A stretch of 7,104 nt of DNA from an uncultured Ruminococcus sp. Its GTDB lineage: Bacteria; Bacillota; Clostridia; Oscillospirales; CAG-272. The DNA lies in assembly GCA_902766115.1 (NCBI GenBank), contig CACXCL010000186.1, forward strand, positions 1 to 7,104, in the 5' to 3' direction. The translations under genes were made by a program, and so were the position numbers. The notes beneath the pieces were generated by a model, which did no database searches, was not told where the DNA came from, and was given only the letters and a program-made list of their open reading frames with translations. Positions 1 to 6,834 of the stretch are shown here, one piece after another (the stretch's first letter is position 1; every line of letters begins with the position of its first letter).

Positions 1-879
1 CTCGGGTGCGGACGCACCACCTGGTGGCACAAGGCGGGGACTCTCGGTCACGAGCGTGAGGACGCGAAACGGATCGCCGAATGGGGATTCGACCTTGTGA
101 AATACGATAACCACCCCGAGGAAGGGGACGGTCCCCGCAACCTGGTCGCCGAGTACATCAAAATGGGGCTCGCGCTGAAGGAATGCGGCAGAGATATCAT
201 CTACTCCATGTGCGAGCACGGCTCCACCCGCCCGTGGCTGTGGGCTCACGGGGTCGGCGATATGTGGCGCGTGGGCGGCGACATCCGCGACAGCTTCTCC
301 CGCGAGACGGATCAGTACCGCGGCATCCTCGGCGCCATGGACGAATACGGCTCTGATTCCACTCCGTACACAAGACCGGGCGGCATCAGCGACCCGGACT
401 TCCTTGTGGTGGGCATCAAAGGCAACTCCCAGTTCATGGAACTGGGGAACGGTCTCACCGACGCGGAGGGCAGGACCCAGTTCGCTCTCTGGTGCATGAC
501 GTCGTCTCCGCTGATCATCGGCGCGGACCTTTATAAGCTGGACGAAGAATCGCTGAAGACGCTGAAGAATAAAAACCTGATCGCCATCGACCAGGATCCG
601 CTGGTGATACCCGCCCGCCGCGTGTCGTCGGAGTACCACGGCAGGGAGCTTTGGACCAAGGAGCTGTCCGATTTCCGGTGGGCGGTGGCGGTGCTCAACA
701 GAGGGCTCGAAACCAACCGTTTCTCCTTCCGCTGGGAGGAGCTCGGTCTCAGCGGCGGCATCGGAATGACCGTCCGGGACGAGTGGACCGGAGAGACGTT
801 CCCCGAGCAGTTCGGAGTTTTCTCATGCGAGGTCGCGTCTCACGATACGAGAGTGTTCACGCTCACGCCCGAGTTTTGA
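1..879 (+). CDS. Alpha-galactosidase, glycoside hydrolase family 27 (C-terminal part; 5' end outside window)
   Basis: The frame is open from base 1 and encodes 292 residues to TGA at 877-879. The real start lies upstream; the GTG at 97 is internal. GH27 enzymes hydrolyse terminal alpha-galactosides with retention of configuration. Landmarks, numbered from the window edge: LGHE..DA near residues 15-22, then WGFDLVKYDN with the predicted nucleophile D36 (nt 106-108); WRVGGDIRDS with the predicted acid/base D94 (nt 280-282); SDPD near 130-133; RTQFALWCMTSSPLIIGADL, the conserved strand ending the barrel; and NLIAIDQDPL. A C-terminal beta domain follows. About 100-150 N-terminal residues and any signal peptide are missing, so the location in the cell cannot be judged. 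Two oddities are RTTWWHKAG in place of the more usual Cys/Gly-rich segment before LGHE, and a short insertion after DPDFLVVG. The family call is secure; exact substrate (melibiose, raffinose or galactomannan side chains) is not visible. Confidence 0.93.
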   Translation, partial: LGCGRTTWWHKAGTLGHEREDAKRIAEWGFDLVKYDNHPEEGDGPRNLVAEYIKMGLALKECGRDIIYSMCEHGSTRPWLWAHGVGDMWRVGGDIRDSFSRETDQYRGILGAMDEYGSDSTPYTRPGGISDPDFLVVGIKGNSQFMELGNGLTDAEGRTQFALWCMTSSPLIIGADLYKLDEESLKTLKNKNLIAIDQDPLVIPARRVSSEYHGRELWTKELSDFRWAVAVLNRGLETNRFSFRWEELGLSGGIGMTVRDEWTGETFPEQFGVFSCEVASHDTRVFTLTPEF

Positions 880-955
880 TCGCGAAGCGATCATAACTCA
901 GCTTTGCGGCGGAGCCGCAAATCATAACTTGCGCGCCACGCGCGCAATCATAACT
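872..955 (+). repeat. Hairpin-linker array 1 (linker TCATAACT)
   Basis: The word TCATAACT occurs three times (891-898, 922-929, 948-955), and each copy directly follows a perfect hairpin. Hairpin 1 is GATCGC/GCGATC with loop GAA (878-892). Hairpin 2 is TTTGCGGC/GCCGCAAA with loop GGA (903-921). Hairpin 3 is TTGCGCGC/GCGCGCAA with loop CAC (929-947). The stem sequences are unrelated but all self-complementary. AGTTTTGA at 872-879 is the reverse complement of the linker with one mismatch and includes the alpha-galactosidase stop codon, so the first unit can extend its stem into the gene end. The array lies between that stop codon and the shared terminator, so it is probably in the 3' untranslated region. 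Structure is seen directly; function is unknown. Confidence 0.85.
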
Positions 956-971
956 GTAAACCGTAAACTAA

Positions 972-1006
972 AAAACAACGACGCTGCTGACAAGCGTCGT
1001 TGTTTT
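972..1006. terminator. Bidirectional rho-independent terminator between convergent genes
   Basis: Fourteen perfectly paired bases, AAAACAACGACGCT (972-985) with AGCGTCGTTGTTTT (993-1006), enclose the loop GCTGACA. The stem has an A-tract on the left and a T-tract on the right, so it can end transcription from both sides: the alpha-galactosidase gene (+) and the typA-thrH-lipoprotein operon (-), whose last stop codon is only 17 bases away. Confidence 0.9.
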
Positions 1007-1022
1007 GCATCTGTCAAAAATC

Positions 1023-1757
1023 TTAATTCCCCACGTCGATCCACATGGCGGGGCGGACGGCATAATCGGAGCTTGTGATCATGATGCCGTAGTCGTTCAC
1101 CGTTCCGTCGCCGAAAACGTAGGTGATGAGGAACGGGTGATCTCCCGGAGTCCTCAGCAGCCACCAGCAGGCGCTCTTGCCGTCGACCTTGTTCTCCTCG
1201 TCCGCGAACGTGCCGTGCGACAGAGCGTACTCCGTAGGAACGCACATCCGCGCCTCGTCCGATTCAAAGAACTTGTTTGCCTCCGCGATGCTGAGCAGGA
1301 ATACAAAGTCGTCGGTGTCCTGCCCGGGATCGGTGGTGAAAGAAGGATTGACGTCTGCCTTCACCTTTGTTTCGACGATCATCTTCTGCTCTTCGGCGGA
1401 AAAAGCGTCGCTGAGGAACGTCCCGTTCAGCCACTCCCTGAGGGAGCACGTCTCCCAGGTCAGCTCTTCAGCGTATTCGTCGTTGAACGGCAGACAGTCA
1501 AGGGCGTACTTGCTTATGACGAGCCGCTTGCTCCCCTTTTTTGCGATCACGAGCCATTCCACGTCCTCCTTGCCGTCCGACGGGTCGTTGTCCTGCTCGT
1601 ACTTGCCGAAAACTATCACGTCCCCGGCGGTCGACGTTTCGATCTCCTCCTCGGGAATCGTCTTCCCGACGGACTCGCCTTTGCCTTTTCCGGAACATGA
1701 AACTAAAACCAACGCTGTCATTACTGCGGTGATAAGAATCACAAACGTTTTTTTCAT
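1023..1757 (-). CDS. Secreted lipoprotein with DUF6273-like domain
   Basis: The protein has 244 residues. It starts MKK, followed by a hydrophobic stretch and the lipobox LVSC with C21 as the predicted lipidated cysteine, so it should be anchored on the outer face of the membrane. A polar Gly/Lys/Glu-rich linker (about 22-44) leads into a domain (about 45-244) with DUF6273 features: FGKYEQD, EWLVIAKKG, LVISKYALDCLPFN, TCSLREWLNGTFLSDAFS, CWWLLRTPGD and a C-terminal SSDYAVRPAMWID. This domain is common in gut Clostridia and resembles the formylglycine-generating/lectin-like fold; its role is unknown. ATG at 1757 was chosen because AAGGGAGGT lies eight bases upstream. An upstream in-frame start (1805) would add 16 polar residues before the signal peptide and overlap thrH. 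It is the last gene of the typA-thrH operon, 25 bases after thrH, and ends at a strong terminator. The domain call is from memory of the motif pattern. Confidence 0.85.
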   Translation of the reverse strand: MKKTFVILITAVMTALVLVSCSGKGKGESVGKTIPEEEIETSTAGDVIVFGKYEQDNDPSDGKEDVEWLVIAKKGSKRLVISKYALDCLPFNDEYAEELTWETCSLREWLNGTFLSDAFSAEEQKMIVETKVKADVNPSFTTDPGQDTDDFVFLLSIAEANKFFESDEARMCVPTEYALSHGTFADEENKVDGKSACWWLLRTPGDHPFLITYVFGDGTVNDYGIMITSSDYAVRPAMWIDVGN

Positions 1758-1765
1758 GAGGAAAG

Positions 1766-1774
1766 ACCTCCCTT
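1766..1774 (-). promoter_or_regulatory. Ribosome binding site of the DUF6273 lipoprotein gene
   Basis: On the minus strand this reads AAGGGAGGT, eight bases before the ATG at 1757. It lies in the short gap after the thrH stop codon and decides the start in favour of the signal-peptide methionine. Confidence 0.85.
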
Positions 1775-1782
1775 CGCATTGG

Positions 1783-2382
1783 TTAAAGGGCGTTTTTGAT
1801 CGCAAAAAGCAGATCGCCGTACTCCTCGAAGGCGGGGAGCTCAGGGTGATCCTTTTTGATCTGCTCGGTGGAGCGGAACAGGAATCCCGCCTTGCTGGCC
1901 TTTATCATTTCAAGGTCGTTGAAGCTGTCGCCGGCGGCGATGGTCTCGAATCCCACAGACTGGAGCGCACGGACGGTGCTGAGCTTCGTCTTCTCGGTTC
2001 GGAGACGGTACCCCGTCACCTTGCCGCTTTCCGAAACTTCAAGCGAGTTGCAGAAGATGGTAGGCCATCCCAGCTTTTTCATCAGCGGGGAAGCGAACTG
2101 CTCGAAGGTGTCGCTGAGGATCAGCACCTGCGTCACCTCGCGAAGCGCGTCGAGAAACTCCCTCGCGCCGTCCATGGGATCGATCTTCTCGATGACACGG
2201 CGGATCTCCTTCAGCCCCAGACCGTGCTCCCGGAGCGTCTTCAGCCGGTGAGCCATCAGCTTGTCGTAGTCGGGCTCGTCCCGCGTGGTGAGTCTCAGCT
2301 CCGGTATCCCGCTTGCCTCGGCAAACGCGATCCAAATCTCGGGTACCAGGACCCCCTCAAGGTCAAGACATACGATATTCAT
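1783..2382 (-). CDS. thrH: ThrH-like HAD phosphatase (phosphoserine phosphatase / homoserine phosphotransferase)
   Basis: This 199-residue HAD-superfamily protein matches the ThrH layout over its whole length. Motif I is CLDLEGVLVPEIWIAFAE, with D7 the predicted nucleophile and E9 in place of the usual second Asp, a ThrH hallmark. It is followed by TTRDEPDYD, the cap-region segment HGLGLKEI, motif II LILSDT (S90), a motif III lysine in TEKTK (K131 or K133) and motif IV AAGDSFNDLEM (G151-D156). In Pseudomonas, ThrH dephosphorylates phosphoserine and can transfer the phosphate to homoserine, linking serine and threonine synthesis; that activity is inferred here. It is cytoplasmic, with no signal peptide. 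The start has GGGAGGT a few bases upstream (2387-2393). It lies 24 bases after typA and 25 before the lipoprotein, in the same operon, with no other threonine or serine gene in view. A plain SerB-type phosphatase is the alternative. Confidence 0.9.
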   Translation of the reverse strand: MNIVCLDLEGVLVPEIWIAFAEASGIPELRLTTRDEPDYDKLMAHRLKTLREHGLGLKEIRRVIEKIDPMDGAREFLDALREVTQVLILSDTFEQFASPLMKKLGWPTIFCNSLEVSESGKVTGYRLRTEKTKLSTVRALQSVGFETIAAGDSFNDLEMIKASKAGFLFRSTEQIKKDHPELPAFEEYGDLLFAIKNAL

Positions 2383-2406
2383 TTTAACCTCCCGTCATGC
2401 GGAGGA

Positions 2407-4236
<1,830 letters not shown>

Positions 4237-4244
4237 AGCAACTG

Positions 4245-4250
4245 CCTCTT
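4245..4250 (-). promoter_or_regulatory. Ribosome binding site deciding the typA TTG start
   Basis: AAGAGG on the minus strand lies eight bases before the TTG at 4236. It supports a rare TTG start for typA and excludes the upstream TTG at 4266, which has no such sequence. Confidence 0.7.
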
Positions 4251-4272
4251 TTCTCTTTTTTATCAATCAATT

Positions 4273-4281
4273 ATTTTACCA
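4273..4281 (-). promoter_or_regulatory. Candidate extended -10 promoter of the typA operon
   Basis: The minus strand reads TGGTAAAAT, a TAAAAT -10 box preceded by a TG extension. No good -35 is visible 16-18 bases upstream. Initiation about seven bases downstream would give a leader of roughly 30 bases to the TTG at 4236. The same nonamer is the -10 region of the next minus-strand gene (5407-5415). Confidence 0.55.
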
Positions 4282-4321
4282 TATTTCGCCCGAAAAGAAA
4301 ATACCGAAAGTTACATTTTTT

Positions 4322-4368
4322 CGCCCCGTTTTTCCCGCCGGATAGGGAAATTTCTATAAAACGGGGCG
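4322..4368. repeat. Long inverted repeat upstream of the typA promoter
   Basis: CGCCCCGTTTT (4322-4332) and AAAACGGGGCG (4358-4368) are perfect 11-base arms around a 25-base centre, which itself holds TTTCCC...GGGAAA (4331-4336, 4345-4350). It lies between the membrane-protein terminator and the typA promoter. It is not a clear terminator: no T-run follows on the minus strand, and only TTT follows on the plus strand. It could be a cruciform, a backup terminator or a regulator site; role unknown. Confidence 0.5.
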
Positions 4369-4385
4369 TTTGGATAAGGAGAGAC

Positions 4386-4420
4386 AAAAACGGGCGCCCG
4401 AAACGGATATCGGGCGCTCG
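4386..4420 (-). terminator. Rho-independent terminator of the membrane-protein gene
   Basis: On the minus strand an 11-base GC-rich stem (4410-4420 with 4391-4401, one A-C mismatch) and an eight-base loop are followed by TTTTT (4390-4386). It starts ten bases after the stop codon of the gene ending at 4431. Confidence 0.85.
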
Positions 4421-4430
4421 TTCATAATAA

Positions 4431-5354
4431 TCAGTCCGAAAACTCTATCGTCCCGGCCCACTTGTCGATTTTTTCGGCGTAATCCTTGCTTTTTTCCTTC
4501 AGCGTTGCGAACTGTACCGTCCAGAACGCGTCGGAGGTTTTGTATACGTATGTGCGGTAGCGGTAAACTCTGCCTGTTTCGGGGTTCGTATAGTCGTGTT
4601 CCCAGCGGATCGCATCCCCGTCGTCGAACTTTTCGACGCCGCCGAGACCGTTTGAGCCGATCATCATGTCCGCGTACTGATCCGCGGTCCGCTCCTCAAA
4701 TTTTTCCGCCAGGGTGAACGGCTCCTTCAGGACGAATACCGCCGCGTCCTTGGAAGAAAAGACCGCAGTATAGTTTTCCGCCGCGTCTTTTTCGAATTCA
4801 TCGGTCAGGGTGATCTCCATCCCGTCGGAGGAGAACTTCTTTTCTTTAACTTCCTTTTTCGGGATGAAGAGGGCGGCGACGGCGAGCCCGGCGATCAGGA
4901 CCGCTGCGAAGGCGATCAGGAACGCGATGAAACCTTTGCTTTTGCCGGGATAGAACTTGTTTTCGGTAGCCCCGCCGGTGTCGTCCGTCCCCTCTGCCAC
5001 GGCTGAACCTGTCCCGTCGCTGTCGGAGTTTTTTTCTTTTTCCGATTTATTGCCCGATTTATTGCCCGCGCGATCCGAGTGCGGCCTGAGGGCAAGAGAG
5101 ACGTCCTTGTCGCCTTCGGGAAGCTGAAAAGAGATGCCGTGACCGTCGTCCGACCCGTCCGCTGTCGCAAGAAGCTTCAGCGAATTCTCACCAATTTGAA
5201 AAGATTTCTCTTCTCCGTTTTTCAGCTCGCCGAGCTTTCTGCATGCGATCCCGTTTACTGTGTGTTCCTCCGACGCGGGATCTTCTATATAAAGCGCCAG
5301 GACAGTCTGACCGCCCAGATCGCTTTCAGCTCTTTTGATCGTTAAATTCCTCAC
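4431..5354 (-). CDS. Uncharacterised single-pass membrane protein with Ser/Asn-rich linker
   Basis: I do not recognise a named family. The 307-residue product has four parts. Residues 1 to about 90 form a compact N-terminal domain (LTIKRAESDLGGQTVLALYIED, CRKLGELKNGEEKSFQIGE). Residues about 92-139 are a low-complexity polar linker rich in Ser, Asn, Lys, Gly and Asp, including a GNKS duplication. Residues about 142-164 form one hydrophobic membrane segment, flanked by KSK and PKKEVKEKK. The last 140 residues begin FSSDGMEITLTDEF and are rich in aromatic and acidic residues, without cysteines. With basic residues on both flanks, topology is uncertain; an inside N-terminus and outside C-terminus is my guess. 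Similar GMxITLTxxF modules occur in gut Firmicutes, from memory. GTG at 5354 was chosen because GGGGGA lies eight bases upstream. The open frame extends to a TTG at 5435, but that TTG is inside the -35 element. It appears to be a single-gene unit with its own promoter and terminator. Confidence 0.8.
   Translation of the reverse strand: MRNLTIKRAESDLGGQTVLALYIEDPASEEHTVNGIACRKLGELKNGEEKSFQIGENSLKLLATADGSDDGHGISFQLPEGDKDVSLALRPHSDRAGNKSGNKSEKEKNSDSDGTGSAVAEGTDDTGGATENKFYPGKSKGFIAFLIAFAAVLIAGLAVAALFIPKKEVKEKKFSSDGMEITLTDEFEKDAAENYTAVFSSKDAAVFVLKEPFTLAEKFEERTADQYADMMIGSNGLGGVEKFDDGDAIRWEHDYTNPETGRVYRYRTYVYKTSDAFWTVQFATLKEKSKDYAEKIDKWAGTIEFSD
5043..5066 (-). repeat. 12-bp tandem duplication in the linker of the membrane protein
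   Basis: CGATTTATTGCC occurs twice head to tail (5043-5054 and 5055-5066). Being in frame, it gives GNKS-GNKS in the polar linker just before the membrane segment. This looks like a recent slippage duplication in a length-tolerant region. Confidence 0.85.
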
Positions 5355-5362
5355 CGATAAAG

Positions 5363-5368
5363 TCCCCC
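5363..5368 (-). promoter_or_regulatory. Ribosome binding site of the membrane-protein gene
   Basis: GGGGGA on the minus strand lies eight bases before the GTG at 5354 and supports that start over the upstream TTG at 5435. Confidence 0.65.
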
Positions 5369-5406
5369 GTGGCGTGTAAAACTGTGAGATGGTTTTATCC
5401 TTGATA

Positions 5407-5435
5407 ATTTTACCACAACGGACCGGATAATGCAA
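5407..5435 (-). promoter_or_regulatory. Predicted sigma-A promoter of the membrane-protein gene
   Basis: On the minus strand TTGCAT (5435-5430), a 17-base spacer and TAAAAT (5412-5407) with a TG extension form a plausible promoter. Initiation near 5400 would leave about 45 bases of leader before the GTG start at 5354. Confidence 0.7.
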
Positions 5436-5458
5436 GTGCGCGCCCCTCGGCGCAAGGA

Positions 5459-5558
5459 GTGAAATATTCCTCTGACGTCGAGAGGCATTTCACACGCCGA
5501 AGGCGTATTACACGCGCGAAGCGCATTTCACAAATCCGCGCCGGCGGATTTATTTCAC
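5459..5558 (+). repeat. Hairpin-linker array 2 (linker ATTTCAC)
   Basis: GTGAAAT (5459-5465) is the exact reverse complement of the linker. It is followed by four hairpin-linker units. Unit A is CCTCT/AGAGG (5469-5485) with linker ATTTCAC at 5487-5493. Unit B is ACGCC/GGCGT with loop GAA (5494-5506) and a variant linker ATTACAC at 5507-5513. Unit C is GCGC/GCGC with loop GAA (5514-5524) and ATTTCAC at 5525-5531. Unit D is AAATCCGC/GCGGATTT with loop GCCG (5532-5551) and ATTTCAC at 5552-5558. Linker starts are 20, 18 and 27 bases apart, so this is not a CRISPR array. The array fills the space between the tRNA-Gln terminator and the -35 box of the membrane-protein gene. A further imperfect hairpin, TGCGC/GCGCA, lies just left of it (5437-5454). 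Confidence 0.85.
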
Positions 5559-5560
5559 TG

Positions 5561-5586
5561 AAAAAACCGCCTCTCGGCGGTTTTTT
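5561..5586. terminator. Terminator of tRNA-Gln, symmetrical
   Basis: AAAAAACCGCC (5561-5571) pairs perfectly with GGCGGTTTTTT (5576-5586) around the loop TCTC. On the minus strand it begins one base after the tRNA discriminator base and ends in a T-run, so it terminates the tRNA transcript. The A/T tails make it able to work in both directions, which would also stop plus-strand readthrough from array 2. Confidence 0.9.
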
Positions 5587-5587
5587 C

Positions 5588-5658
5588 CTGAGATGGCTGG
5601 GCTCGAACCAGCAATGACAGAGTCAAAGTCTGTTGTGTTACCGTTACACTACATCTCA
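5588..5658 (-). tRNA. tRNA-Gln (anticodon UUG)
   Basis: The minus strand folds into a full 71-base cloverleaf. Acceptor arms are TGAGATG/CATCTCA, followed by discriminator G. The D arm is GTGT/ACAC, the anticodon arm is ACAGA/TCTGT around the loop CTTTGAC (anticodon TTG), there is a four-base variable loop, and the T arm is GCTGG/CCAGC with loop TTCGAGC. CCA is not encoded and must be added after transcription. It stands alone, with its own promoter and terminator. Confidence 0.96.
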
Positions 5659-5668
5659 TTACCGCATT

Positions 5669-5697
5669 ATTCTATCATACCTCCCGGGCGTTGTCAA
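5669..5697 (-). promoter_or_regulatory. Sigma-A promoter of tRNA-Gln
   Basis: On the minus strand TTGACA (5697-5692), a 17-base spacer and TAGAAT (5674-5669) form a near-consensus promoter. The mature tRNA starts 10 bases downstream of the -10 box, so the 5' leader is only a few bases. Confidence 0.9.
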
Positions 5698-5774
5698 GTA
5701 AAAACTGCCGGGCTGTTACCTTCCGGATCTTATGACTATTCACAGTATTTTCACAAATATCTGCCGCAAAACAC

Positions 5775-5803
5775 TTGACACGTAACCCCGCGGGAATTAT
5801 AAT
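5775..5803 (+). promoter_or_regulatory. Consensus sigma-A promoter of the pyridoxamine kinase gene
   Basis: TTGACA (5775-5780) and TATAAT (5798-5803) are both perfect consensus hexamers with a 17-base spacer. Initiation is expected near 5810. So strong a promoter in front of a vitamin-salvage kinase suggests that expression is held down by a repressor, and a candidate operator overlaps the start site. The 77 bases between this promoter and that of tRNA-Gln (5698-5774) show no other element. Confidence 0.92.
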
Positions 5804-5821
5804 TTTGTAAACCTTACAAAA
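5803..5821 (+). promoter_or_regulatory. Candidate operator: perfect inverted repeat over the transcription start
   Basis: TTTTGTAAaccTTACAAAA is a perfect 8-base inverted repeat with a 3-base centre. It begins at the last base of the -10 box, spans the predicted start site and runs into the AAAGGAG ribosome binding site (5819-5825). It is too AT-rich and too short to be a terminator. The position fits a dimeric repressor that blocks RNA polymerase. A vitamin B6 regulator of the PdxR/MocR type would be a guess; the bound protein cannot be named from the sequence. Confidence 0.65.
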
Positions 5822-5836
5822 GGAGCTATACCTCAT

Positions 5837-6676
5837 ATGGAACAGAAAAAAGTCGTAACGATCCAGGATATCTCCTGCTTCGGCAAATGCTCGCTCACGG
5901 TCGCCCTGCCGATCATTTCGGCAATGGGTCTCTCCTGCGCCGTGATCCCCACCGCCGTGCTGTCCACGCACACCGGCGGCTTTACCGGATTTACGTTTCA
6001 TTCCCTCACCGACGACATCCCGAAGATCGCGGATCACTGGGAGAGGGAAGGGATCGCCTTCGACGGGATCAGCACGGGCTACCTCGGCGACGAGCGGCAG
6101 ATCGAGATCGTCTCCGACTTTATCGGACGCTTCGGGCGCGGAAAGATGGTTTTCGTTGACCCCGCCATGGCGGACGCGGGCGTTCTGTATAAGGGATTCG
6201 ATATGGATTTCGTGAAGTCTATGCGCACCCTCTGCGAGAGGGCGGACGTCACCGTCCCCAACATCACCGAGGCGGCGCTGCTCACGGGGACGGAGTACCG
6301 CGAGGAGGGCTACGGCGAGGACTATATCCTCGACCTGCTGCACAAGCTGGTCGGGATGGGCGCCGGGTGTGCCGTCATCACCGGAGTGAGCTACGACGGG
6401 GTGAACGAAGGAGCGGTGGCATACGACGGCGTCACGGGGGAGATCACGCAGTACTTCACCGGCAGGATCCCCACAAGATGCCACGGAACGGGCGACGTGT
6501 TCGCCGCTGTGCTGTTCGGCGCGCTGGTACTGGGCTACGGCATGGAAAAATCGCTCCGGCTGGCGGTGGAGTTCACGGTGGACTCCATAAGAAAGACCGT
6601 CGGCGACGAGACCCACTGGTACGGCGTCAAGTTCGAGCAGGCGATCCCGGGGCTCATCGATATGCTGAAAGAATAA
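5837..6676 (+). CDS. pdxY: Pyridoxamine/pyridoxal kinase (PfkB/ribokinase superfamily)
   Basis: The 279-residue cytoplasmic enzyme is predicted to phosphorylate pyridoxal, pyridoxamine or pyridoxine with ATP, salvaging vitamin B6 to the 5'-phosphate forms. Family features in order are ISCFGKCSLTVALPIISAMG (residues 12-31), the substrate-side loop LSTHTGGF (42-49), GYLGDERQI, VDPAMADAGVLY (107-118; usually DPVMGD), VPNITEAALLTG (140-151) and the anion-hole/catalytic motif CHGTGDVFAA (215-224) with D220 the predicted base. Length is normal for the family. The ATG at 5837 follows AAAGGAG by 11 bases, a slightly long gap. It has a consensus promoter and a candidate operator. No obvious terminator follows, so it may read through array 3 into the next kinase gene. 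Specificity among B6 vitamers, or a side activity on hydroxymethylpyrimidine, cannot be told apart here. Confidence 0.93.
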   Translation: MEQKKVVTIQDISCFGKCSLTVALPIISAMGLSCAVIPTAVLSTHTGGFTGFTFHSLTDDIPKIADHWEREGIAFDGISTGYLGDERQIEIVSDFIGRFGRGKMVFVDPAMADAGVLYKGFDMDFVKSMRTLCERADVTVPNITEAALLTGTEYREEGYGEDYILDLLHKLVGMGAGCAVITGVSYDGVNEGAVAYDGVTGEITQYFTGRIPTRCHGTGDVFAAVLFGALVLGYGMEKSLRLAVEFTVDSIRKTVGDETHWYGVKFEQAIPGLIDMLKE

Positions 6677-6723
6677 CGGGTGACGTGCCCGCTCTGCGGT
6701 CAAAAAATAATGACGCGCCGCCG

Positions 6724-6818
6724 ATTCATGAACAGCGCGGCTTATGCCGCGCATGAATTGCATCTGACAATGCATGAATTGCCCTTGCGGGCATGAATTG
6801 CGCCTTCGGCGTATTATA
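6724..6818 (+). repeat. Hairpin-linker array 3 (linker ATGAATTG)
   Basis: ATTCATG (6724-6730) is the reverse complement of the core of the linker, CATGAAT. Four units follow. The first is GCGCGGC/GCCGCGC with loop TTAT (6735-6752), then ATGAATTG at 6753-6760. The second is TGCAT/ATGCA (6759-6774), then ATGAATTG at 6774-6781. The third is GCCC/GGGC with loop TTGC (6781-6792), then ATGAATTG at 6793-6800. The last is CGCC/GGCG with loop TTC (6801-6811), followed by a different word, TATTATA. Linker starts are 21 and 19 bases apart. In units two and three the linker and the stem share bases. The array ends two bases before the ribosome binding site of the next gene, so it could lie in its 5' leader. 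The first bases after the pyridoxamine kinase gene (6677-6723) hold no clear terminator. Confidence 0.8.
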
Positions 6819-6834
6819 CAGGAGGGGTGACAGC

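Noticed and set aside
97..99. GTG at 97 as the start of the alpha-galactosidase
   Set aside because: The frame stays open to base 1 and the upstream codons encode the conserved LGHE..DA..WG segment, so the GTG is an internal valine codon.
1758..1805. A longer start for the lipoprotein (1805)
   Set aside because: It would place 16 polar residues before the signal peptide and overlap the thrH coding end; the ribosome binding site fits only the ATG at 1757.
5459..5558. CRISPR array
   Set aside because: The repeated word is only seven bases, spacing varies from 18 to 27 bases, the segments between copies are themselves palindromes, and no cas gene is present.
6678..6691. A terminator after the pyridoxamine kinase gene
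   Set aside because: CGGG...CCCG gives only four pairs around a six-base loop and no T-run follows.
5675..6775. A 366-codon open frame on the minus strand
   Set aside because: It is antisense to the well-supported pyridoxamine kinase gene and runs through the tRNA-Gln and kinase promoters; its composition is low-complexity His/Arg/Asp-rich.
6812..6817. TATTAT as a -10 box for the downstream kinase gene
   Set aside because: Transcription would start inside the ribosome binding site, and there is no -35 at the right distance. It is better read as the last word of array 3.
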